From: UBA1189 sp045612065
GTDB lineage: Bacteria > Bacteroidota > Bacteroidia > Bacteroidales > Bacteroidaceae
Assembly: GCA_045612065.1 (NCBI GenBank)
Contig: JAZKYH010000079.1
Location: forward strand, 1 to 52,606
DNA length: 52,606 nucleotides
Direction: 5' to 3'
The number at the start of each line of letters is the position of its first letter. The first letter of the stretch is position 1. The notes below the pieces were generated by a model. That model searched no databases. It was not told the DNA's origin and saw only the letters and a list, made by a program, of their open reading frames with translations. Made by a program: the position numbers and the translations under genes. Positions 41,403 through 50,922 of the stretch are shown here, piece after piece.

Positions 41403-43370
41403 ATGAGAAACAGATTCCTGACCTTGTGCCTCGCCCTGCTCTGCGCAGGAGCCACCACGGCACTGAAAGCCGAGAATGAAAAACCGTTTGTAATCCCCGA
41501 GCTACGCCAGTGGCAAGGTGCTGAGGGAGTGACCATCGTCAGCGCCAAGAGTAAGGTGCTCTACACCGATGCCGCACTGCAACAAGCAGCCGAGGCAATG
41601 GCCGAAGACTACGGATTGCTCTTCGGCAAAGCACTCAAGGCGAAGGCTACCAAAGATGCCGCCAAAGTTGCTGGTGCTATCGTGCTGAACCTCACCAACG
41701 ATGCAGAGTTGGGCGATGAGGGTTACAGCATTGAGATTGCCGACCAAGTAGTGATTAACGCAAACACCGCTACCGGTGCCTACTGGGCAACACGTACCCT
41801 GCTTCAAATACTTGAGCAGAACGAGGGAGTGAACCTTCCCAAGGGTAGTGTTCGAGACTGGCCCGACTATGCCGTACGCGGATTCATGATTGACTGCGGC
41901 CGCAAGTACATTCCTCTCGAATACCTCAAGCAGTACAGCAAAATCATGTCTTATTACAAGATGAACACCTTGCAGGTGCACTTGAACGACAATGGCTTCA
42001 AGCAGTACTTCGGCAACGATTGGGACGAGACCTATGCCGCATTCCGCATCGAGAGCGAGCTCTTCCCCGAGCTGAGCGCTAAGGACGGATGCTATGGCAA
42101 GGATGAGTTCCGTCAGTTCCAGAAAGATGCCGCCAAGATTGGTGTAAACATCATCCCCGAGATTGACGTGCCCGCCCACTCACTCGCCTTCACCCACTTC
42201 CGTAAGGAGTTCGGTACAGAGAAGTATGGCGTTGACCACCTCGATCTCTTCAACCCCAACGTATACGCCTTCCTCGACTCACTCTTCACCGAGTACCTCG
42301 AAGGTGAGGATCCCGTATTCGTAGGCAAGCAGGTACACATCGGTACCGACGAGTACTCTAACGCCGAGAAGGAGACCGTAGAGAAGTTCCGCGCCTTCAC
42401 CGACCACTACATCCGCCACATCGAAAGCTTCGGCAAGCAGGCTTGCGTATGGGGCGCACTCACCCATGCCAAGGGCGACACTCCCGTGAAGTCTGAGAAC
42501 GTTATCATGCACTGCTGGTATAACGGCTATGCTGACCCCACCGAGATGAAGAAGCAGGGCTACCAGCTCATCAGCATCCCCGACGGCTCGGTATACATCG
42601 TGCCCGCCGCAGGTTACTACTACGACTACCTTAACCTCCCCTACCTCTACAACACCTGGAACCCCTCAATGATCGGTAACCAGAAGTTCGAGTTTGGCGA
42701 CCCCGCCGTCCTCGGTGGTATGTATGCCGTATGGAACGACGTGGCAGGCAACGGTATCTCTGTTGACGATATCCACCACCGTTGCTACCCCGGCTTGCAG
42801 GCTATCGCAACCTCTACATGGAGCCCCACCTACCGTGCCGTACCCTTCGAGGTATTCGACCAGAAGCGTCACCTGCTGAGCGAGGCCCCCGGCGTGAACG
42901 AGATGGGTATCATCAAGGGCGAGCCCAATAGCGTAGTATACGAGCTTGACGTAGTGAAGCCCGGTAAGGTATATCCCGTCAAAGAGGCAAGCTATGGCTA
43001 TACCATCAACTTCCACCTCGATGCAGCCAAGGAGGAGCGTGGCGCACTGCTCTTCTCAAATAAGGACACCGAGTTCTACTTGAGCAGCCCCATCGATGGC
43101 CGCATGGCTTTCGTACGCGATGGCTACCTCAACACCTTCGACTACTATGTACGCGAGGGTTGGGATGCAGACATCCGCATCGAGTGCACCAACACCGCTA
43201 CACGCCTCTACGTGAACGGCAAGTTGGTAGACGAGCTCAAGCGCGCTAAGCGTTGGGCATCAGAGAAGACCTCATACGACTACGTCCCCACTCTCTTCTT
43301 CCCCTTGGAGAAGGCTGGCAACTTCAAGAGCGCCATCACCAACCTCAAGGTAGAGAACTTCGTGAGATAA
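41403..43370 (+). CDS. Glycoside hydrolase family 20 beta-N-acetylhexosaminidase
   Basis: Exported 655-residue enzyme that releases terminal N-acetylhexosamine residues, for example from mucin or N-glycans. Order: signal peptide (1-23), GH20b N-terminal domain (about 28-150), catalytic barrel beginning DYAVRGFMIDCGRKYIPLEY, with the catalytic Asp316-Glu317 pair in HIGTDEYS. A C-terminal lectin-like (concanavalin/LamG) domain follows (about 510-655), including TRLYVNGKLVDELK. Codon use is strongly biased, as in carB, suggesting high expression. No SusC/SusD genes are adjacent, so it is not in a classic polysaccharide utilisation locus. A strong terminator follows. Confidence 0.93.
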   Translation: MRNRFLTLCLALLCAGATTALKAENEKPFVIPELRQWQGAEGVTIVSAKSKVLYTDAALQQAAEAMAEDYGLLFGKALKAKATKDAAKVAGAIVLNLTNDAELGDEGYSIEIADQVVINANTATGAYWATRTLLQILEQNEGVNLPKGSVRDWPDYAVRGFMIDCGRKYIPLEYLKQYSKIMSYYKMNTLQVHLNDNGFKQYFGNDWDETYAAFRIESELFPELSAKDGCYGKDEFRQFQKDAAKIGVNIIPEIDVPAHSLAFTHFRKEFGTEKYGVDHLDLFNPNVYAFLDSLFTEYLEGEDPVFVGKQVHIGTDEYSNAEKETVEKFRAFTDHYIRHIESFGKQACVWGALTHAKGDTPVKSENVIMHCWYNGYADPTEMKKQGYQLISIPDGSVYIVPAAGYYYDYLNLPYLYNTWNPSMIGNQKFEFGDPAVLGGMYAVWNDVAGNGISVDDIHHRCYPGLQAIATSTWSPTYRAVPFEVFDQKRHLLSEAPGVNEMGIIKGEPNSVVYELDVVKPGKVYPVKEASYGYTINFHLDAAKEERGALLFSNKDTEFYLSSPIDGRMAFVRDGYLNTFDYYVREGWDADIRIECTNTATRLYVNGKLVDELKRAKRWASEKTSYDYVPTLFFPLEKAGNFKSAITNLKVENFVR

Positions 43371-43395
43371 TGATAAGCTTCGAACTATGAGAAAT

Positions 43396-43430
43396 AAAAG
43401 AGGGTGTGTCGGTGACACACCCTCTTTTTT
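43396..43430 (+). terminator. Terminator after the GH20 gene
   Basis: 15-bp stem (43396-43410 with 43414-43428), 3-base loop and T run. One of the strongest hairpins in the window. Confidence 0.92.
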
Positions 43431-43489
43431 ACTTTTTAATAGGTATCGAGTATCTCCGCGACAAACCTCCAAGATACTTCACCCATTGT

Positions 43490-43541
43490 AAAAAATATTC
43501 AGGCAAGCTTGACAATTCTCGCTCGCTTATTCGTATCTTTA
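43490..43541 (+). promoter_or_regulatory. Promoter of the AddB-like nuclease gene (CTCGCTCG type)
   Basis: AAGCTTGACAATTCTCGCTC, then GCTTATTCG and TATCTTTA (43534-43541), 23 bases before the start codon. It is near-identical in layout to the RhuM-Fic promoter. Confidence 0.65.
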
Positions 43542-43564
43542 CAAAAAATTTGCTCATACACGAT

Positions 43565-46468
43565 ATGAAACCATTTCTCCAAGCAGTAGCACAAGACATA
43601 TATCGTAGGTTTGGCGACAATCTGAGCCGTACAGCAGTAATATTCCCCGGTAAACGTGCGGGGCTATGGATGGACCGTTATCTTTATGAATGTGCCGGAC
43701 ATCCACTATGGTCGCCATCTTATGTAACCATCGATGACCTCTTCGGAAGCCTATCGGCATTGAAAAAGGAGTCACAGATACGTACGGTGTGCCTATTGCA
43801 CGAGATATTCTGCCGTCTTACACACAGTACCGAGCCGCTGGACGATTTCTACTATTGGGGCGAACTGATGCTGGCCGACTTTGACGACATCGACAAGAAC
43901 CACGTCGAAGCCGAACGGCTCTTTGTGAACCTCGCCAACATAAAGGATATTGAAGGCCAATTTGACTACCTCAGCCCTGAACAACGCAAACTGCTGAGCC
44001 AATTCTTTGCCGGGCTACACAGTGAGGCGCAACAGACGGAACTGAAGAAACGCTTCATCGAACTATGGCAGGCGATGGGCGGCATATACCACGAGCTACG
44101 CACAGCACTCGAGGCCAAAGGATTAGCCTACGAGGGTATGCTCTATCGCCACGGCATCGAGCATTTCGATGCTTCAAAGCTCACTTATGACCACTATGTA
44201 GTAGTAGGATTCAACGTCCTGAATCGTGTGGAGCAAGAGCTCTTCGACCGTCTCAAAGAGAGCGGCAAAGCATTGTTCTACTGGGATTACGACCATTACT
44301 ACTACGACAACAAACAACATGAAGCGGGTACCTTCGTGCGCGAAAACATCGTGCGCTACGGCAATGCATTTGAGGATGGAGAATTGTATGACAACCTACG
44401 TCACCTTCCCGAGATAAACTACATCAGCGCCTCCACCGACAATGCACAAGCACGCTACCTGAACACCTGGATAAAGCAGCATCTTACCCAACAAGAGGAG
44501 GAAACGGCGGTGGTATTGTGCAACGAAGATATCGTGCAACCGGTATTGCATGCACTACCCAACGATGAGGTGAAGAACGTGAATATCACCATGGGATTCA
44601 AACTCACCCAAACCGTGCCCTACTCTCTACTGAATGCCTATCTCACACTACACACCAAGGGATTTGACGAGACACAGGGCATGTATATGCTTGAAGAGGT
44701 TGCCACTCTCCTCGCCCACCCCTACATGCAACAACTATATCCCGAAGCGCTGAGAAACGAATTGCTAAACAGCAAACGAATATACATAAACACCAAGGAT
44801 AGAGAATATCAGGATGCAGGGCTGAAGGTTTTGCTCACACCACCTACCGACAATCAGACATTGTTCGCCACGTTATCTACACTAATCAGCAGTGCCGGAC
44901 GATTGTTCGCAGAGAGCAAAGATAACGAGAGCCACATGGTACAACTGGCCGAGGAGGCCCTATTCCAGATGCACCGCATCGTCGAGAACTTCAAGACGCT
45001 CATCGAAGAGGGCACATTGTGCATTGCCCCGAAGACCTTGGTAAGACTGATGCAACGTGTGATGACACCGATGTCTATCCCCTTCCACGGTGAGCCCGCC
45101 ATAGGCTTGCAAGTGATGGGAGTGCTTGAGACGCGCAACCTCGATTTCCGCCACCTGATACTACTCTCGGCCAACGAGGGCAAACTACCCAAGGCTTCGC
45201 ACGAGTCGTCATTCATACCCTACAACCTACGCGAGGCATTCGGCATGAATACCATCCAACGACAGAATGCCGTGTATGCCTACTATTTCTACCGCATGAT
45301 ACAGCGTGCCGAGAAGGTGACTATCGTATACAACAATGGCACCGACGGATTGAACAAGCAAGAGCCCTCGCGCTACATCATGCAGTTGCAGGTGGAGTAT
45401 CCCGGCAAGCTCTCGGCATGGGAGTTGCACTCTCCCTCGCAAGTAAAGGGAAGAACCGAGATTTCCATTGAGCAAACCGATGAGACACGACGTAAGTTGC
45501 AAGAGCACTTCCGCTACGAGTCGGACAAGAAACGCGTATATCGCCTCTCACCTTCAACACTCAACGACTATCTCGATTGCCGTCTACGATTCTACCTCAA
45601 GCACGTAGAGGGTCTCAACCCACCCGAAGAGGTTAACACCGATGTCGATGTAGCTGCATTGGGAACTATCTTCCACAAGAGTGCCGAGCTGGCCTATGAA
45701 AAGTTGACCGAACGAAACAAGACCATCACGAAAGAGGACCTCGAAACTTTACTGAAAGACGAGCACCACATACAGGGCTTTGTTGACGAAGCATTCCGCA
45801 CCGAATTCTTCCACATCGAGTCTGATGTCCCCCTCAAATATAACGGCACGCAACTCATCGTGCGTCATGTCATCCTCAGCTATCTGCGCCAACTATTGAC
45901 GATGGATAAGCACATGACACCGTTCACATACATTGCCAGCGAAAAGAAAATACGCCAGGTATATGATATTAAGAGCCACGGCACCACGCTCAAGGTATTG
46001 CTTGGCGGAACTGTCGATCGTATAGACAGCAAGATTGATGAGCAAGGACACGAAGTGACCCGAATACTCGATTACAAGACTGGCGGAAGCCAAAAGTCCA
46101 TCAAGAGCATCGACGAGCTTTTCCAACGCGACAAGAATCGAGACGGATATGTATTCCAGGCATTCTACTACTCCTACCTCATGAGTCACGAATATGCCTG
46201 CATAAGCCCTTCACTGCTCTTCGTGCGCAACACATCGGACGAGAGCTTCGAGCCCAACATCGTCATCGACAAGCATCCCGTAAAGGATTTCAGCATCTAT
46301 CACGACAAGTTTGGGCAACTACTTCACGAGACTATCGAAGAAATCTTCAATAGCGATGTACCCTATACAGCCGCCTCCCTCACCGAAGAGGGCAAGATAC
46401 CCCAAGCATGCAAGTACTGCAAATTCACCTCATTGTGCGGCAGAGACAAAAAAGAATCAAACTATTGA
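43565..46468 (+). CDS. AddB-like PD-(D/E)XK nuclease/inactivated helicase protein
   Basis: 967-residue protein resembling the AddB subunit of AddAB recombination nucleases. The N-terminal part is a helicase-like fold with degenerate motifs (AVIFPGKRAGLWMDRYLYE, LRQL-type walls). The C-terminal quarter is a PD-(D/E)XK nuclease: LGTIFHKSAELAYEKL, GGTVDRIDSKID and ILDYKTGG (catalytic D and K). Cysteines in LNDYLDCRLRF and CKYCKFTSLC near the end fit the iron-sulfur cluster of this group. The start at 43565 (MKPFLQAVAQDIYRRF) follows the promoter; a longer frame would run through the terminator. The partner AddA is not in the window. Confidence 0.87.
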   Translation: MKPFLQAVAQDIYRRFGDNLSRTAVIFPGKRAGLWMDRYLYECAGHPLWSPSYVTIDDLFGSLSALKKESQIRTVCLLHEIFCRLTHSTEPLDDFYYWGELMLADFDDIDKNHVEAERLFVNLANIKDIEGQFDYLSPEQRKLLSQFFAGLHSEAQQTELKKRFIELWQAMGGIYHELRTALEAKGLAYEGMLYRHGIEHFDASKLTYDHYVVVGFNVLNRVEQELFDRLKESGKALFYWDYDHYYYDNKQHEAGTFVRENIVRYGNAFEDGELYDNLRHLPEINYISASTDNAQARYLNTWIKQHLTQQEEETAVVLCNEDIVQPVLHALPNDEVKNVNITMGFKLTQTVPYSLLNAYLTLHTKGFDETQGMYMLEEVATLLAHPYMQQLYPEALRNELLNSKRIYINTKDREYQDAGLKVLLTPPTDNQTLFATLSTLISSAGRLFAESKDNESHMVQLAEEALFQMHRIVENFKTLIEEGTLCIAPKTLVRLMQRVMTPMSIPFHGEPAIGLQVMGVLETRNLDFRHLILLSANEGKLPKASHESSFIPYNLREAFGMNTIQRQNAVYAYYFYRMIQRAEKVTIVYNNGTDGLNKQEPSRYIMQLQVEYPGKLSAWELHSPSQVKGRTEISIEQTDETRRKLQEHFRYESDKKRVYRLSPSTLNDYLDCRLRFYLKHVEGLNPPEEVNTDVDVAALGTIFHKSAELAYEKLTERNKTITKEDLETLLKDEHHIQGFVDEAFRTEFFHIESDVPLKYNGTQLIVRHVILSYLRQLLTMDKHMTPFTYIASEKKIRQVYDIKSHGTTLKVLLGGTVDRIDSKIDEQGHEVTRILDYKTGGSQKSIKSIDELFQRDKNRDGYVFQAFYYSYLMSHEYACISPSLLFVRNTSDESFEPNIVIDKHPVKDFSIYHDKFGQLLHETIEEIFNSDVPYTAASLTEEGKIPQACKYCKFTSLCGRDKKESNY

Positions 46469-46602
46469 AGAATGCGATGAATCTCCAATGAACAAATCCA
46501 CAAGCGAGGCGTTATACAGATGTGTTTTTCATAGTAAATAGATTTACCGTCTGGCCTGCTTGCGAAAGTCGGAAAAAGACAAAGCGGAAGCGTCCGCTAT
46601 AA

Positions 46603-46642
46603 AACAAATGCCTTGGCGTCCCCACCAAGGCATTTGTTATTT
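46603..46642 (-). terminator. Bidirectional terminator after purC
   Basis: 14-bp stem (46603-46616 with 46625-46638), 8-base loop, T-rich on both sides. It ends the minus-strand ettA/phoH/purC run and may also end the nuclease gene. Confidence 0.88.
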
Positions 46643-46674
46643 TCGTACAATTCAGTACATCCAGGAAGTCTATC

Positions 46675-47616
46675 TTACTTTGTGAGCCACTCGGTCACGT
46701 TCTTCTCGATACGTGCCGCGATGTCCTCGGTGTTCTCCTTCACGAAGGTCTCACCAGTGATGTGCTCATAGAGCTCGATGTAGCGCTCGCTGATGCCGGT
46801 AACGATTTCGTCGGTCATCTCGGGCACCTGCTGACCCTCCTGACCCTGGAAGCCGTTGCTCATGAGCCACTCGCGTACAAACTCCTTAGAGAGCTGCTTC
46901 TGGGGCTCGCCCTTCTCGAAGCGCTCCTGGTAACCCTCGCTATAGAAGTAGCGGCTGCTATCGGGAGTGTGAATCTCGTCCATGAGGTATATGGTGCCGT
47001 TGTGCTTACCAAACTCATACTTAGTGTCTACGAGGATGAGTCCGCGCTCAGCAGCCATCTCAGTACCGCGTTTGAAGAGAGCGAGGGTGTACTGCTCGAG
47101 CAATGCATACTCCTCGGGAGTAGCGAGGCCCTGTGCCAAGATTTCTTCCTTAGAGATATCGGCGTCGTGTTCACCAATCTCGGCCTTTGTGGTAGGAGTG
47201 ATGATGGGCTCGGGGAAACGCTCGTTCTCACGCATGCCCTCGGGGAGCTTCACGCCACAGATCTCACGCACACCGCTCTTGTAGGCGCGCCATGCAGAGC
47301 CACAGAGGTAGCCGCGTACAATCATCTCCACGGGGAATCCCTCGCACATCACACCCACGGTTACCATGGGGTCGGGAGTAGCGAGTTTCCAGTTGGGGCA
47401 GATGTCGGTGGTGGCATCGAGGAACTTTGCCGCAATCTGGTTGAGCATCTGACCCTTGAAGGGGATGCCCTTGGGTAATACTACGTCGAACGCTGAGATG
47501 CGGTCGGTGGCTACCATCACGAGCTTGTCGCCCATGTTGTACACATCACGTACCTTGCCGTGATACACTCCCTGCTGACCGGGGAAGTTGAAATCGGTTG
47601 CTGTTAAAGTTTTCAT
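46675..47616 (-). CDS. purC: Phosphoribosylaminoimidazole-succinocarboxamide synthase
   Basis: SAICAR synthase of purine biosynthesis, ligating aspartate to CAIR using ATP. Motifs: YHGKVRDVY (about 18-26), TDRISAFDVVLPKGIPFKGQ, CEGFPVEMIVRGYLCGSAWR and ILVDTKYEFG. It has 313 residues, the longer type common in Bacteroidetes (E. coli PurC is 237). The start at 47616 (MKTLTATDF) is chosen; a start three codons earlier is possible. It lies 24 bases after the GIY-YIG gene. Codon bias is strong. Confidence 0.97.
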   Translation of the reverse strand: MKTLTATDFNFPGQQGVYHGKVRDVYNMGDKLVMVATDRISAFDVVLPKGIPFKGQMLNQIAAKFLDATTDICPNWKLATPDPMVTVGVMCEGFPVEMIVRGYLCGSAWRAYKSGVREICGVKLPEGMRENERFPEPIITPTTKAEIGEHDADISKEEILAQGLATPEEYALLEQYTLALFKRGTEMAAERGLILVDTKYEFGKHNGTIYLMDEIHTPDSSRYFYSEGYQERFEKGEPQKQLSKEFVREWLMSNGFQGQEGQQVPEMTDEIVTGISERYIELYEHITGETFVKENTEDIAARIEKNVTEWLTK

Positions 47617-47640
47617 ATTCTCCAATATTAAAAATGTTAT

Positions 47641-48096
47641 TTATCTTCGTATTGATAGCGCACTATTCCCTACTGGGAGTGCTCTATACTTCTCGTAGAA
47701 AAAGCCAAGTATATCACTTTCTAAATTCTTTTCATCCTGTGGACCTTTTCGAGTAATAAAATAGACATCACAACCAAACTCAATCATATAAAAATATCGA
47801 TTATAATCCCACCATTTCTCGTGATATTTTTTATCGTTTTTTATTGATTGATATTTACTTTTATGCTCATAAAGTCTTCTTCGCAAATTAGAACTCTCGC
47901 CAATGTAAATAACTCTTGATTCTCCCTTTGGATAAATGAATTTTTGCTCTTTGCTAACGAAAACATACACCCCTCCCTTACTTGGAATATCTAAATCTTT
48001 GAAATTTTGATATTCGAACAAATCTGCAAAGAAATTCTTAAAAAAATCCTCTTTGCGTATGTACTTGTTCAGGAAAGACAAATCGTGTTTTCTCAT
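47641..48096 (-). CDS. GIY-YIG nuclease-domain protein
   Basis: 151-residue protein with a GIY-YIG domain: GVYVFVSKEQKF, RVIYIGESSNLRRRLYEHK (the YIG and conserved Arg) and a C-terminal Glu (NLESDILGFFYEKY). The family cuts DNA, as in UvrC or homing enzymes. The gene is AT-rich, unlike phoH and purC between which it sits. Its start overlaps the phoH stop (ATGA, 48093-48096), so it is translated with phoH. Target and role unknown; no homing-type flanks were identified. Confidence 0.8.
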   Translation of the reverse strand: MRKHDLSFLNKYIRKEDFFKNFFADLFEYQNFKDLDIPSKGGVYVFVSKEQKFIYPKGESRVIYIGESSNLRRRLYEHKSKYQSIKNDKKYHEKWWDYNRYFYMIEFGCDVYFITRKGPQDEKNLESDILGFFYEKYRALPVGNSALSIRR

Positions 48097-49052
48097 ATAT
48101 TTACTGCTTGACTCTTATTCTTCCCTTCCTTTTCATATGCCTCCACGATACGTGTCACGAGCTTGTGGCGCACGATATCCTTCTTGTTGAGCTCCACGAT
48201 GCCGATGCCCTTCACATCGCGCAGGATGTGCATGGCGTGGGAGAGACCACTGCGCACCGATGAGGGGAGGTCAATCTGCGTGAGGTCGCCCGTCACGATC
48301 ATCTTCGTGTTCATACCCATACGGGTGAGGAACATCTTAAGCTGAGGTATCGTGGTGTTCTGCGCCTCGTCGAGGATGACCACCGCATCGTTGAGTGTGC
48401 GGCCACGCATGAAGGCCAAGGGAGCAATCTGTATGATACCCAACTCCATGTACTCCTTCAGTTTCTGCGGGGGTATCATGTCTTCCAATGCATCATACAA
48501 GGGTTGCAGGTAGGGGTCGATCTTCTCCTTCATGTCACCGGGCAGGAAACCGAGCTTCTCGCCCGCCTCCACGGCAGGGCGGCAGAGGATGAGCTTCTTC
48601 ACCTCCTTGTTCTTCAGTGCACGCACGGCAAGGGCGATGGCGGTGTAGGTCTTACCCGAACCTGCGGGACCTACGGCAAACACCATGTCGTTCTCGCGGT
48701 AGCTCTTCACCAGCTGGAGCTGGTTCTCACTGCGCGGAGTGATGGGTCGCCCCGTCACCGAGAACACGATGACGTCGCCCTCGCGCTCCACCATGGGGCG
48801 GTTGCCGTTGAAGATGTCGAGCAGCACCTCCTCCTTCAGCGAGTTGTAGCGCGCGCCATGCTCTTCGAGCTGCTTGATGTAGTTTTCGAAGGTCTCCAGC
48901 ACCTCATCGTCGCCCATGGCACGGATGACATTGCCGCGTGCCATGATGCGCAACTTGGGGAACAACGCCTTTATCATCTGCAGATTGGCATTGTTCACCC
49001 CATAGATGAGCGCGGGGTCTATATCTTCGAGTACAATATGTTTTTCGATCAT
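48093..49052 (-). CDS. phoH: PhoH-family ATPase
   Basis: 319-residue cytoplasmic P-loop ATPase of the PhoH/PhoL type, linked to RNA metabolism. Walker A GPAGSGKT (about 128-135), followed by LILCRPAVEAGEKLGFLPGD and the Walker B VVILDEAQNTT. MILRDVKGIGIVEL is close to the end. The N-terminal part (about 10-100) is a small KH-like domain with ARGNVIRAMGDDEVLETF. It is upstream of the GIY-YIG gene and purC in the minus-strand run. The 106-base gap to ettA contains an inverted heptamer array. Confidence 0.93.
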   Translation of the reverse strand: MIEKHIVLEDIDPALIYGVNNANLQMIKALFPKLRIMARGNVIRAMGDDEVLETFENYIKQLEEHGARYNSLKEEVLLDIFNGNRPMVEREGDVIVFSVTGRPITPRSENQLQLVKSYRENDMVFAVGPAGSGKTYTAIALAVRALKNKEVKKLILCRPAVEAGEKLGFLPGDMKEKIDPYLQPLYDALEDMIPPQKLKEYMELGIIQIAPLAFMRGRTLNDAVVILDEAQNTTIPQLKMFLTRMGMNTKMIVTGDLTQIDLPSSVRSGLSHAMHILRDVKGIGIVELNKKDIVRHKLVTRIVEAYEKEGKNKSQAVNI

Positions 49053-49060
49053 TTTGTTTT

Positions 49061-49155
49061 TGTGTAGGGTTTAGAGTGTAGTGTTTAGAGTACCATCCGG
49101 GAAGACAACATCGCGGAGCCTACCCTAAACTCTAAACACTAAACCTTAAACACTA
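49061..49155. repeat. Inverted heptamer arrays between ettA and phoH
   Basis: GTGTAGG/GTTTAGA units (49062-49090) face CCTAAAC/TCTAAACA units (49122-49155) across a GTACCATCCGGGAAG spacer. They could fold into a long hairpin and end ettA transcription. Confidence 0.75.
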
Positions 49156-49158
49156 TAA

Positions 49159-50850
49159 TTATTCTGTCAACTTACGATAACGGATACGCTTGGGTTCTTC
49201 GCGGCCGAGGCGCATCTGCTTGTTGGCTTCGTACTCACTGTATGAACCCTCGAAGAAGAACACCTGGCTATCACCCTCGAAGGCGAGGATGTGTGTACAG
49301 ATACGGTCGAGGAACCAGCGGTCGTGGCTGATGACCACGGCACATCCGGCAAAGTTCTCAAGACCCTCCTCGAGTGCACGCAGGGTGTTCACGTCGATAT
49401 CGTTGGTAGGCTCGTCGAGGAGCAACACGTTACCCTCCTGCTTCAGTGCGAGGGCAAGCTGGAGACGGTTGCGCTCACCACCCGAGAGCATTGAGCAGAG
49501 CTTCTCTTGGTCGCTACCGGCAAAGTTGAATCGGCTCAGGTAGGCACGTGCATTCACGTCGCGGCCACCCATGCGGAAGAGCTCGTTGCCCTGGCTCACC
49601 ACCTGGTACACGGTCTTCTCGGGGTCGATATCCTGATGCTGCTGATCCACGTAGGCGAGCTTCACGGTCTCACCCACCTCGAAGGTACCCTTGTCGGCCT
49701 TGTCGAGCCCCATGATGAGACGGAACAGGGTGGTCTTACCCGCACCGTTAGGACCGATGACACCCACGATGCCGTTGGGCGGAAGCATGAAGTTGAGGTT
49801 CTCATAGAGGAGCTTGTCGCCGAATGCCTTGGCCACGCCCTGTGCCTCGATAACCTTGTTACCCAAGCGGGGACCGTTGGGGATAAAGATTTCGAGTTTC
49901 TCTTCGCGCTCCTTCTGATCCTCATTCAAAAGTTTGTCATATGAGTTCAGACGAGCCTTACCCTTGGCCTGACGCGCCTTCGGTGCCATGCGCACCCACT
50001 CGAGCTCGCGCTCCAAGGTCTTGCGACGCTTCGAAGCCTGCTTCTCCTCCTGCTCGAGGCGCTTTGACTTCTGGTCGAGCCAGCTGGTGTAGTTACCCTT
50101 CCAGGGGATACCCTCGCCACGATCGAGTTCGAGGATCCATCCAGCCACATTGTCGAGGAAGTAGCGGTCGTGGGTAACGGCGATAACGGTACCCTCATAC
50201 TGTTGCAAGTGTTGCTCCAGCCAGTCGATGCTCTCGGCATCGAGGTGGTTGGTGGGCTCGTCGAGGAGGAGGATATCGGGCTTCTGCAACAACAGACGGC
50301 ACAAGGCCACGCGGCGGCGCTCACCACCCGAGAGGTGTGTCACGGGCTGGTCCTCGGGCGGACAACGTAGTGCGTCCATCGCGCGCTCGAGCTTAGAGTC
50401 GAGGTTCCATGCGTCGGTAGCATCGATGATATCTTGTAGCTCGGCCTGGCGACTGAAGAGCTTGTCCATCTTGTCGGGGTCCTCGTAGTATTCGGGCAAT
50501 CCAAACTTGTTGTTTATCTCCTCATACTCGGCCAGTGCATCCACGATGGGCTGCACACCCTCCATCACCACCTCCTTGACAGTCTTCGAGGGGTCGAGCT
50601 GGGGGTCCTGGGGCAGATAGCCCACGCTATATCCGGGCGAGAACACCACCTCACCTTGGTAGTCCTTCTCCAATCCGGCAATGATCTTCATCAAGGTCGA
50701 CTTACCCGAACCGTTGAGACCGATGATACCAATCTTCGCTCCGTAGAAGAACGAGAGGTAGATGTCCTTAAGGATTTGCTTGTTTTGCTGGTAGGCCTTC
50801 GATACGCCCACCATCGAGAAAATGATTTTCTTATCGTCTACTGTTGCCAT
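49159..50850 (-). CDS. ettA: Energy-dependent translational throttle protein EttA
   Basis: ABC-F protein that binds the ribosomal E site and gates the first peptide bond according to ATP level. Both ATPase domains are intact: GLNGSGKST with LLLDEPTNHLD, and GPNGAGKTT with LLLDEPTNDID, plus LSGGERRR and LSGGERNR signatures. The arm/linker (about 240-325) contains WLDQKSKRLEQEEKQASKRR. 563 residues against 555 in E. coli. It has its own divergent promoter (50892-50922). It contrasts with the YbiT-like protein at 18292, whose second site is degenerate. Confidence 0.96.
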   Translation of the reverse strand: MATVDDKKIIFSMVGVSKAYQQNKQILKDIYLSFFYGAKIGIIGLNGSGKSTLMKIIAGLEKDYQGEVVFSPGYSVGYLPQDPQLDPSKTVKEVVMEGVQPIVDALAEYEEINNKFGLPEYYEDPDKMDKLFSRQAELQDIIDATDAWNLDSKLERAMDALRCPPEDQPVTHLSGGERRRVALCRLLLQKPDILLLDEPTNHLDAESIDWLEQHLQQYEGTVIAVTHDRYFLDNVAGWILELDRGEGIPWKGNYTSWLDQKSKRLEQEEKQASKRRKTLERELEWVRMAPKARQAKGKARLNSYDKLLNEDQKEREEKLEIFIPNGPRLGNKVIEAQGVAKAFGDKLLYENLNFMLPPNGIVGVIGPNGAGKTTLFRLIMGLDKADKGTFEVGETVKLAYVDQQHQDIDPEKTVYQVVSQGNELFRMGGRDVNARAYLSRFNFAGSDQEKLCSMLSGGERNRLQLALALKQEGNVLLLDEPTNDIDVNTLRALEEGLENFAGCAVVISHDRWFLDRICTHILAFEGDSQVFFFEGSYSEYEANKQMRLGREEPKRIRYRKLTE

Positions 50851-50891
50851 TATAAAAAAGTTCTGTTTTATGTTTCTTTTCTAATTATGTG

Positions 50892-50922
50892 CAAAGATAC
50901 AACCTTTTGTTGATTTAGTCAA
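50892..50922 (-). promoter_or_regulatory. Promoter of ettA
   Basis: On the minus strand TTG (50920-50922), 20-base spacer and TATCTTTG (50892-50899), 41 bases before the start codon. Confidence 0.75.

Noticed and set aside
41403..43370. GH20 gene as part of a polysaccharide utilisation locus
   Set aside because: No SusC/SusD-like genes, sensor or other glycosidases adjacent; neighbours are DUF1573 and a DNA nuclease.
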